In this document: piece after piece, positions 24,893 to 31,611 of the stretch
Position numbering within the stretch: position 1 is the stretch's first letter
How the letters are laid out: each line of letters opens with the position of its first letter
Source: CAZYBU01 sp964645775
GTDB lineage: Bacteria; Spirochaetota; UBA4802; UBA5550
Direction of reading: 5' to 3'
Length of the DNA stretch: 43,038 bases
Assembly (NCBI GenBank): GCA_964645775.1
Contig: CAZYBU010000030.1
Location: 1-43,038 of the forward strand
Position numbers and translations under genes: made by a program
Notes under the pieces: generated by a model
Told to the model about the DNA's origin: nothing
The model's database searches: none
Seen by the model: only the letters and a program-made list of their open reading frames with translations

Positions 24893-27328
24893 ATGATTCT
24901 CAATATCGTCACCTTTATCTCCTGCCTCCTGCTTCTGATACTTTTTCGGCGAATCGACAAATCCAATGCCAAGATGACCAAGCTACGCCGATACGCAAAA
25001 AAATCATTCGATGATTTCCGAAAACTCGCAGATGATGAAAGCAGGAAATTTCGGGACGCAACCATTGAAATGGATATCCTTATTAAAAAATCTGACTCCC
25101 TTACCACGAACCTTTCCCATACACTTTCCGAACTGGAAAAACGGATTGAAACCATCGAATCCGAAAAGGACAACCTTGGTAAGGTTGAAGAGGACATCAA
25201 GGTGGTTACCCATGCCGCCCGGGAGGTGAATCACCAGATAGAGTTTATCGCAGGCGCAAAGGATGATTTCAAACACCTTACAAAAAAAATCCAGAAAATG
25301 CAGGAAGATATTGAGACTGTCCGGGGCAACGCCGGAAATCTTATCCAGACCTTTGAAAACAGGCTCAGGGACCGGTCCCGGGAATTGTCCGAAGAACTGC
25401 AATCCACCATGGATCACTTTCAGAACCAGGTATCAGAACGGGAAGACCAGATCATGCAGGATTCACTGGACCGTTTTGACGAGTTCCAGAAACGATATTC
25501 CCGGTCAGTAGAGTCCATGGAAGAGAATCTTCAAAAAACATCATCCTCCATCCTCCAACAGGTTGAAGGCCGGGTTGAACAGATACAGAAGACACTCGAC
25601 GAAGCTGCCGGTCTGCAATATCAGCTCGACACTATCCGGGAAACCGTTTCTGATCTTGATAACCGGGCATTCAGCGATATTAAAGAAAAAAGCGATGAAC
25701 TCAACCAGAACGTTAAAGATTCCGTACATTATTTCAATAAGCTCCGTTCCTCTATCAATGAATCTGTCAATCAGGACATCGGAGAACTCCGCGCAGAAAT
25801 GGAAAACCTGAGCTCAGAACTGTTCTCCGCCCTGAAGGATCGATCTTCATCCATCAAGGAAGATATACAGAACAGCGTAACGGAATTCCATGAGGAGAAG
25901 GCGTCCATGATGGAATCCACACGATCGGAAATCGATTCCATGAATGACAAGATCCGGGCAGTCGAAGAAAACATAAGCACCTCCAAACAGAAACTGATAC
26001 GCACTTTTGAGCAGGAGGTGGAACGTATCCGAAGCGAGTTCGACAATCTGAGCATACATGCCATTTCCAAGAAGGATGAGATCGTCCAAGCTACCCGGAG
26101 AGAGGCTGAGGAGATACAGAAAAGCATCGAGAACTTCGAAGAGAGGTACCAGAACATCGAAAACCGCCTGGTCAACACCGCGGAAGAGAAGATGGATCAT
26201 CTCGATTCTGAGTTCCAGTCCATCGAACTTCGTATTTCCAGTCTCTCCGAACGGCTCTCCCGCAAAGAAGAGGAGACCGAGGAGAAAGCTTCCACAACTC
26301 TGGAAAAGTCCCGCAGTGAGTTCTCTCTCATGGAAGATCGTCTGAAGGAGATACGCGATTCCATCATGGAATATGAAAAACAGAATCGGATATTCAGTCG
26401 AAGCGACGACATGATTCAGCAGGTAGAACAATCGATCCAGTACCTGGGCGGCATTCTCCAGGAATCGAAGGAAGAGGCCAGGGCCCTGGAGAAATATTTC
26501 ACGGACATTGAAGATTTCCGGGAACTTCGAAAGGTCATGGACAAAGAAATCAGGGCCTATCAGGCCAGGAAGGATAACCTCCTTGATGTTGAGTCCGAGA
26601 TCCGGGGTCTTCTTGAAATCAGTGACATAGCCCAGCAAAGGGCCGATCATATACAACAGAACATTTCGAAGATCGATTCAGTCAATACCCGCATCGAGGC
26701 CCTCTCAGAAAGTTATGACAACCTGGACGCCCGTATCGCGGAACTCAGTGAATACGAAGAAGTGATCAGTAAAAATCTTGAATCCGTGAATCGTTCAGAG
26801 ATAGTTTCCCATTCCATAGAAGGGAAACTCTCATCCTTCCAGAAGGCCGTGGACCGCACAGAAAAGAGGGTCGACAAACTTAACCAGAGCCTGCGCCAGG
26901 TAGAGGAGAGCACCCTTGTCCTAAAGAGCAGGGAACGGGATATCCAGGAGGTGCAGGATCGCTTCAATGAAATCGAAGGTCTACTTGAACACCTGGAAGA
27001 AAGGTATAAACAGATCAACGCCATGTTCCAGAAGGTCGAGTCCCTGAAATACGAGCTTAATACAACTGATGATCGCCTTCAGGAGATGTTCCAGGAGACC
27101 GATCTCAAGATGAAACAGTTCGCCGATTTTATCAGGGCCGTGGACAAGAACAGTCCCATAACCAAAGAGGTTAAGGGAGATCTGGCCCTGGACAAAAACA
27201 TCACGGACGGTATGATCAAAACGATTCGTGAACTTTCAAACAAAGGGTGGGAGGCTCCTCAGATAGCGGCCAAGCTCATGGTAGATGAAAACTCCGTTCG
27301 CCTTATCATTAATACCACGTCCATGTAA
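24893..27328 (+). CDS. SpiroCoCo family long coiled-coil protein
   Basis: An 811-residue protein made almost entirely of coiled coil. Residues about 2-18 are one hydrophobic membrane segment (NIVTFISCLLLLILF), followed by a basic stop-transfer region, then a continuous heptad-rich, strongly charged stretch from about 35 to 765, and a C-terminal helix-turn-helix-like tail (about 770-811, ELSNKGWEAPQIAAKLMVDE). This layout matches the spirochaete-specific SpiroCoCo family, whose function is not established; a role in filament-like cell structure is a common guess. It should be anchored in the inner membrane with the coil in the cytoplasm. GGGAG lies 8 bases before the ATG. It is divergent from rpmH and monocistronic: the next gene is convergent. 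Confidence 0.88.
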   Translation: MILNIVTFISCLLLLILFRRIDKSNAKMTKLRRYAKKSFDDFRKLADDESRKFRDATIEMDILIKKSDSLTTNLSHTLSELEKRIETIESEKDNLGKVEEDIKVVTHAAREVNHQIEFIAGAKDDFKHLTKKIQKMQEDIETVRGNAGNLIQTFENRLRDRSRELSEELQSTMDHFQNQVSEREDQIMQDSLDRFDEFQKRYSRSVESMEENLQKTSSSILQQVEGRVEQIQKTLDEAAGLQYQLDTIRETVSDLDNRAFSDIKEKSDELNQNVKDSVHYFNKLRSSINESVNQDIGELRAEMENLSSELFSALKDRSSSIKEDIQNSVTEFHEEKASMMESTRSEIDSMNDKIRAVEENISTSKQKLIRTFEQEVERIRSEFDNLSIHAISKKDEIVQATRREAEEIQKSIENFEERYQNIENRLVNTAEEKMDHLDSEFQSIELRISSLSERLSRKEEETEEKASTTLEKSRSEFSLMEDRLKEIRDSIMEYEKQNRIFSRSDDMIQQVEQSIQYLGGILQESKEEARALEKYFTDIEDFRELRKVMDKEIRAYQARKDNLLDVESEIRGLLEISDIAQQRADHIQQNISKIDSVNTRIEALSESYDNLDARIAELSEYEEVISKNLESVNRSEIVSHSIEGKLSSFQKAVDRTEKRVDKLNQSLRQVEESTLVLKSRERDIQEVQDRFNEIEGLLEHLEERYKQINAMFQKVESLKYELNTTDDRLQEMFQETDLKMKQFADFIRAVDKNSPITKEVKGDLALDKNITDGMIKTIRELSNKGWEAPQIAAKLMVDENSVRLIINTTSM

Positions 27329-27349
27329 GGAGGGATTGCCGGGAGGAGA

Positions 27350-27886
27350 TCACTGCTCCTCCTTCATCTTCTCCTGTATCTCTTTCATGATCTCCTCGTC
27401 CGACTGTTTCTTCCTTAGAACGACCCTGTAACGGACCTTGAAAACCGTCGGGGTAACATAATTCTTTGGAAACTCGAAAGCCCACCTCTGAAGATCCTCG
27501 GTGAGAAGCTTGTCAATTTCCAGGAGATAAGTAGGCTGCTGGGGTCGAATTTTCATGATCCTTCCTGAATCAGGATAGAGCCATACCTTCAGAAGCCCTT
27601 CCCGAGCTTCATTTATTTTGTCATATTTGCTGAGCTCATCCATCATATAACGGTCGCCACCGGTGTCTTCTTTCCGCTGAATTACGGACTCAAGGCGCAT
27701 CTGAGCCACCACGTATTTTTCGGATGTAAAAAGAACCCGATAGAGCTCCTCAGATTTCGGTTCAATCTGCAGGAACTTTTTATTCTCCCGGGCGAATGGA
27801 TCTTTCGCCACCTTTTCTGCCGTTTTGCAGGATACCAATACCCCTGCCAGAGTAGCTGCTATAAAAAGCGCGACCAGTTTCTTCAA
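27350..27886 (-). CDS. Putative lipoprotein, 178 residues
   Basis: A small exported lipoprotein of unknown function. The signal peptide is KKLVALFIAATLAGVLVSC with lipobox LVSC and lipidated C20. I place the start at TTG 27886, because GGAGGAG lies 6 bases upstream and this gives the classical signal sequence; the longer frame from ATG 27913 would put that ribosome binding site inside the gene. The mature part is mixed alpha/beta, with strand-rich segments (VYKVRYRVVLRKKQ type near the end) and a charged C-terminal helix. No catalytic motif is visible. It is the last gene of a minus-strand group with the TlpA-like thioredoxin and FlgT-like lipoprotein. Confidence 0.75.
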   Translation of the reverse strand: MKKLVALFIAATLAGVLVSCKTAEKVAKDPFARENKKFLQIEPKSEELYRVLFTSEKYVVAQMRLESVIQRKEDTGGDRYMMDELSKYDKINEAREGLLKVWLYPDSGRIMKIRPQQPTYLLEIDKLLTEDLQRWAFEFPKNYVTPTVFKVRYRVVLRKKQSDEEIMKEIQEKMKEEQ

Positions 27887-27926
27887 TGGTTTCTCCTCCA
27901 TGATCTTGCTCATTCTTTATTATTCT

Positions 27927-28439
27927 TTACCATCCCAGGCGAAATCTCATTCCCGGTTTTGTCGTGTAACCTACAGTATGGGCACGTATTTTTCCCTCCG
28001 GTGAAATAAAATAGAATGTGGGGAAAGAATTGATCCTGTAGGTTTCCATAAATTCTTCCGTTCCGATGAGAACAGGTCCCGTAAAACCATGCTTCTCCGC
28101 GTAATCCCGGACCGTGGATATTGATTCAAAGGAGAGAGCAACCGGAACCACAGCGTAACGGCTTGAATCGAGTTCTCTCTGCAGGGAAGCAACAGTTCCG
28201 GAAGTCATGGAACAAATTGAACACCAGGGAGAAAAAAAATAGAGCATCAATTTTTTTCCTGAAAAATCTTTCAGGGTTTGTTTTGCTCCCACCCGGTCTT
28301 CCAGTGTAAAATCGGGTGCCTCGGCTTTCCGGTCCACAAGAGACCGGGTCTGCCACCAGTGCAGACCGGCCACCAGGACAACAAGGAAAACAATCTGTAA
28401 CCCAATATTCCTAAGGGTGCGTGGATTAATCATTTTCAT
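27927..28439 (-). CDS. TlpA/ResA-like membrane-anchored thioredoxin
   Basis: A 170-residue protein with an N-terminal membrane anchor (about 11-28) and a thioredoxin-fold domain facing the periplasm. The active site is WCSIC (C73 and C76) after LMLYFFSP, and the cis-proline lies in NSFPTFYFI. Proteins of this type reduce or isomerise cysteines of exported proteins or support cytochrome maturation; no cytochrome genes are nearby. The APDFTLEDRVG opening is typical of the AhpC/TSA-Redoxin group. It lies between two lipoprotein genes on the same strand (gaps of 38 and 40 bases). Start ATG 28439; 28433 is the alternative. Confidence 0.9.
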   Translation of the reverse strand: MKMINPRTLRNIGLQIVFLVVLVAGLHWWQTRSLVDRKAEAPDFTLEDRVGAKQTLKDFSGKKLMLYFFSPWCSICSMTSGTVASLQRELDSSRYAVVPVALSFESISTVRDYAEKHGFTGPVLIGTEEFMETYRINSFPTFYFISPEGKIRAHTVGYTTKPGMRFRLGW

Positions 28440-28477
28440 AAGCGTTTCTACATACCTGAAAAGGCCACGGCATCCTC

Positions 28478-29722
28478 TTATTCACCGGTCCTTTCAGCTG
28501 TCATAACTACGCGGTTCGGATAGTTTTCCTGTATGGTTATTCTGAATCCCAGGTTAGTAGATTTCGCCTGCAGCTCATCAATAAAATCATGGGTTTTTCC
28601 CGCGAAATATACGTCAACAAGGGCGGCCTTCCCCGCCTGTCCCCGGGGAATAACTTTCTGCACACCCCGGACACGATAGGAGATCGTCTCCCTGAACTCC
28701 TTCAGATCATTATAATCCAGGCCGGAAATGACAAGCTGAATCTGCCGTTCCGTGGCGGCCCGGACAAAAGAACGAACAATAGACTGCGTAAAAGGACCGA
28801 CCTCGAACTTTCCTGTGGAAGAATCAACAGAACCGAGCATCTTCTTCATGGTGTTTCGGATAGCTGTCCTGGACGCCGTGGCCGGGTCAATGTGCATACC
28901 GGGTGCGTTACGGCTCATGGAAGCCAGGATATTCCCGGTATAGAGATCCACGGCCTTGAGGCTTACGTTTGCCTGCTTCGATTTCATATTAACGTTTCCG
29001 AACTGTTTAAGAATCTCAGACTGGTCGGCCGTAGACGATGTTCCGACAATGAGAACCTCGGCGCCGACCTGGTTAAGCAACAGCCTCTGGACATCATCTT
29101 TAACGTTGCCGGCCATGGCCGAGTTCATGGCCTCCCGATTTCTCTGCATGAGTCTCCGGGTAACGCCCGGGTCAACAAATTCGAATCCGGAACCACCCAT
29201 GACCTCCTGGATGATCATCTCTGTCTCGGTAAAACCGGGCATGCTCCGTTTGCCTTCAAAGTTCTCCTTTATAAGAACCATGAATTTCGGACGGCCGTAC
29301 CGCTCCAGGGCATCCCGGATGGCTCGTTCCACTTCCGCCTCTTCCACCCGTCCCCGGATCTTTACAAAGTATTCTCCGTCCCGGGCCCCCTGAGAGAGGA
29401 CTTCCACGTTCCGGACAAGTCCGTAAGACCGGGCCTCAACGATTATATAGACAAGCTCATAGTCCTTCATCAGACTCTGACCCCTGACGGTTTCACCCAG
29501 GACCTTTCGCACCAGCTTGTTCTTGGCATCATCCGTTGCCCTGTCCCGGGCAAGGGCCTTGTCATCGTCGTATATTGTGGCGTATCCGGTTGCTATGGCA
29601 ACATTGGGATCGCTCGCGGAACCACCGTTCTCTTTCTTTACATTGCTGCTACTCCCGCCGGTGCAGGCGATGAGTAGCGCAAGGGGAAGTGCTACGACTA
29701 TGTTCTGCACTTGTTTTATCAT
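28478..29722 (-). CDS. FlgT/LPP20-like lipoprotein
   Basis: A 414-residue exported lipoprotein. The signal peptide ends in the lipobox LIAC (C20), followed by a Gly/Ser-rich linker. About residues 40-130 resemble the N-terminal domain of FlgT/LPP20-type proteins (GYATIYDDDKALARDRATDDAKNKLVRKV pattern), and the middle part resembles a FlgT-M-type or TolB-N-like segment (FEFVDPG, EVLIVGTSS). FlgT is a flagellar outer-ring protein in Vibrio; a similar role here is only inference. No flagellar gene is adjacent. The start is ATG 29722, with AAGGAG 10 bases upstream; the upstream in-frame ATG at 29800 overlaps the promoter. It leads the group with TlpA-like and the 178-residue lipoprotein. Confidence 0.72.
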   Translation of the reverse strand: MIKQVQNIVVALPLALLIACTGGSSSNVKKENGGSASDPNVAIATGYATIYDDDKALARDRATDDAKNKLVRKVLGETVRGQSLMKDYELVYIIVEARSYGLVRNVEVLSQGARDGEYFVKIRGRVEEAEVERAIRDALERYGRPKFMVLIKENFEGKRSMPGFTETEMIIQEVMGGSGFEFVDPGVTRRLMQRNREAMNSAMAGNVKDDVQRLLLNQVGAEVLIVGTSSTADQSEILKQFGNVNMKSKQANVSLKAVDLYTGNILASMSRNAPGMHIDPATASRTAIRNTMKKMLGSVDSSTGKFEVGPFTQSIVRSFVRAATERQIQLVISGLDYNDLKEFRETISYRVRGVQKVIPRGQAGKAALVDVYFAGKTHDFIDELQAKSTNLGFRITIQENYPNRVVMTAERTGE

Positions 29723-29770
29723 GATATCATGGCTCCTTCGATAATAGAGGGGCCAGCATTGACCCGGTAA

Positions 29771-29800
29771 AAAATAGTCAACTACCTGCGGCCCAGTCAA
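29771..29800 (-). promoter_or_regulatory. Possible promoter of the FlgT-like lipoprotein group
   Basis: On the minus strand TTGACT (29800-29795, 5 of 6) and TATTTT (29776-29771, 4 of 6) are 18 bases apart. TTGACT is repeated at 29781-29776. The leader would be about 42 bases and contains AAGGAG before ATG 29722. Confidence 0.4.
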
Positions 29801-29862
29801 TATTTTTTCCTGTCGTCCCGCTGTCCCGGTACCTGTTCATAGCAGTTTTTTTGATTAATATA

Positions 29863-29890
29863 TTGACAGAAAGTGCTTGATTCTTAGTTT
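29863..29890 (+). promoter_or_regulatory. Possible promoter of rplM-rpsI
   Basis: A perfect -35 TTGACA (29863-29868) is followed after 16 bases by TAGTTT (29885-29890), a weak -10. The long leader (about 90 bases) carries a stem-loop at 29929-29951. The -35 is convincing, the -10 is not. Confidence 0.38.
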
Positions 29891-29928
29891 GTATCATTCC
29901 TTTGTGCGGCCCCAATCGTACGGAGTAA

Positions 29929-29951
29929 ATTATGCTCTGAATGGGCATAAT
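29929..29951 (+). promoter_or_regulatory. Stem-loop in the rplM leader
   Basis: ATTATGC (29929-29935) and GCATAAT (29945-29951) form a perfect 7-bp stem with a 9-base loop, 38 bases before the rplM ATG. L13 is known to repress its own mRNA in E. coli, so this could be a control site, but the similarity is in position only. Confidence 0.3.
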
Positions 29952-29989
29952 GTATTGTGATGATATTACGTTGCTGAGCGAGGGAAATC

Positions 29990-30430
29990 ATGCAGCATGT
30001 ACAGAAGACTTTTTCCATTAAAGAGTCTGAAATCGATAAAAAGTGGTATGTAGTGGACGCCGAGAACAAGCGCCTCGGAAGGATGGCCACTGAAATTGCC
30101 CGAATTCTTCGCGGCAAAAATAAACCGGAATTCACCCCCCACATGGACATGGGGGATTACGTAATCGTTGTCAACGCCGAGAAGATCAAATTGACAGGCA
30201 ATAAGGCCTGGGACAAGGAATATTTCCGTCATACGGAGTATCCCGGAGGTAAACGGTTTATCAATATCCGTCAGTATTTCCGAAACAAACCGGAATATAT
30301 TGTCGAGCACGCGATTAAGGGTATGCTTCCGAAAAACCGGCTGGGCAGGAAGATCATGAAAAATCTTAAGGTTTACAGCGGACCGGACCATCCTCATACG
30401 GCTCAAAAGCCGGAAAAAATTGAAATTTAA
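29990..30430 (+). CDS. rplM: 50S ribosomal protein L13
   Basis: L13 is an early-assembly large-subunit protein. The 146-residue product matches the family over its whole length: WYVVDAENKRLGRMAT near the start, HMDMGDYVIVVNAEKIKLTG in the middle and AIKGMLPKNRLGRKIMKNLKVY-GPDHPH near the end. It is a few residues longer than the usual 142 owing to the N-terminus. GAGGGA precedes the ATG. It is followed 25 bases later by rpsI, the conserved L13-S9 pair. Confidence 0.97.
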   Translation: MQHVQKTFSIKESEIDKKWYVVDAENKRLGRMATEIARILRGKNKPEFTPHMDMGDYVIVVNAEKIKLTGNKAWDKEYFRHTEYPGGKRFINIRQYFRNKPEYIVEHAIKGMLPKNRLGRKIMKNLKVYSGPDHPHTAQKPEKIEI

Positions 30431-30455
30431 CAGGATAACACAGGGGATCTGATTC

Positions 30456-30845
30456 ATGGCAGAACGTTATTATGCAACCGGGAGAAGAAAGACATCCGTG
30501 GCGCGCGTCTGGGTAACACCCGGCAACGGAACCATTACAATCAACAAACAGCCCATTGACCAGTACTTCCGACGAAAGACCCTGGAGCTGATAGTACGGC
30601 AGCCCCTGGAATACATCGGGCAGGTCGAAAAATTTGATGTAATGGCCACAGTCGACGGAGGCGGATGGTCCGGTCAGGCTGGAGCCGTTAAAATGGGTAT
30701 CGCCAGGTGCCTGGTACAGTCCAATGAGGACAACCGGGCCGTTCTTCGAAAGGGCGGGTTCCTTACAAGAGACTCCCGGAAGGTGGAGAGGAAAAAACCG
30801 GGACAGAAGAAAGCCCGGAAGCAGTTCCAGTTCTCCAAGCGTTAA
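30456..30845 (+). CDS. rpsI: 30S ribosomal protein S9
   Basis: S9 is a small-subunit head protein whose C-terminal tail touches the P-site tRNA anticodon. The 129-residue product has the conserved YYATGRRKTSVARVW start, the GGGWSGQAGAVKMGIAR core and the family's basic C-terminal end (KKARKQFQFSKR, with the terminal K-R). The length is normal. It follows rplM and ends before a strong terminator. Confidence 0.97.
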   Translation: MAERYYATGRRKTSVARVWVTPGNGTITINKQPIDQYFRRKTLELIVRQPLEYIGQVEKFDVMATVDGGGWSGQAGAVKMGIARCLVQSNEDNRAVLRKGGFLTRDSRKVERKKPGQKKARKQFQFSKR

Positions 30846-30869
30846 TCTGGATTTACAAAAGAGATATCA

Positions 30870-30897
30870 GGGGGATGCCTTATGCATCCCCCTTTTT
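30870..30897 (+). terminator. Strong terminator after rpsI
   Basis: GGGGGATGC (30870-30878) and GCATCCCCC (30884-30892) form a perfect 9-bp stem around a 5-base loop, followed by TTTTT. It lies 24 bases after the rpsI stop codon and only 7 bases before the recX start codon. Confidence 0.92.
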
Positions 30898-30904
30898 GTA
30901 TACC

Positions 30905-31534
30905 ATGGAGAAAATCGAGACCATAGAATACAGAGAACACTACCTTGTCATCATCCTGGATTCAGGAAAAAGACTTCCCTGCTCCTACGATATTCTTTCA
31001 GTAGTACCTCCCAGAAAAGAGGAATTGAACCCGGAGACCCTGGACCTCCTGATTCAAGCCTCCAGCAGGTATACATGCCGACAAAAATCCCTCTCCTACC
31101 TCGCCATACGGAGCCGTTCTACCCGGGAGATGCGCATCTATCTTACAAAGAAGTCATTTCCCGATGATATTATAAATGAAACCATTGAATTTCTCATCGA
31201 TAAAGGATACCTGGACGATTATGATTTCGCCCTTTCTTACTGTAAAAGCCGCATGGCCCGAAAGGTGGAAGGCCAGAGAATGCTCAAGCACAAACTTATC
31301 GAGAAGGGTATAGACAGTGAGACCATTGACCGGGTTCTGGAAGAGACAGGAGCCAAAAATATCGACCCGGAACGCATACGGGAATTGGCGGAGTGGAAAC
31401 TGAATACCCTGAAGAGAAAACCAGGCACAAAGGAACGTCTCTACCGTTTTCTCATGGGCAGGGGTTTTCTCTGGAACGAGGTTCGGGACATCCTTAAATG
31501 GCTTGACCCCCAAATTGATGATACCGAGGATTAG
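30905..31534 (+). CDS. recX: Regulatory protein RecX
   Basis: RecX binds RecA filaments and restrains recombinase activity. The 209-residue product shows three-helix repeat motifs typical of the family: LSYLAIRSRSTREMRIYLTKKSF (tandem helices), then the FLIDKGYLDDYDFALSYCKSRM segment (family motif D-x-x-F-A), followed by the LKHKLIEKGID segment. No Shine-Dalgarno sequence precedes ATG 30905, and the upstream in-frame ATG at 30875 lies inside the terminator stem; I therefore take 30905. recA is not in the window. It precedes alaS, and recX-alaS adjacency is frequent in bacteria. Confidence 0.88.
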   Translation: MEKIETIEYREHYLVIILDSGKRLPCSYDILSVVPPRKEELNPETLDLLIQASSRYTCRQKSLSYLAIRSRSTREMRIYLTKKSFPDDIINETIEFLIDKGYLDDYDFALSYCKSRMARKVEGQRMLKHKLIEKGIDSETIDRVLEETGAKNIDPERIRELAEWKLNTLKRKPGTKERLYRFLMGRGFLWNEVRDILKWLDPQIDDTED

Positions 31535-31611
31535 ATTATTTCCTTGAAAAATGGCCTCTCCCCTTCATAGATGCCATTGAAATCAAGGTGATTTGTGAGG
31601 GATACTGGTAG

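Noticed and set aside
27342..27362. Stem-loop GGAGGAG/CTCCTCC between SpiroCoCo and the lipoprotein gene
   Set aside because: The 7-bp stem overlaps the lipoprotein coding end and lacks a T-tract; not supported as a terminator.
28589..29677. 362-codon open frame on the plus strand
   Set aside because: Fully antisense to the FlgT-like lipoprotein gene, which has a lipobox, promoter and ribosome binding site.
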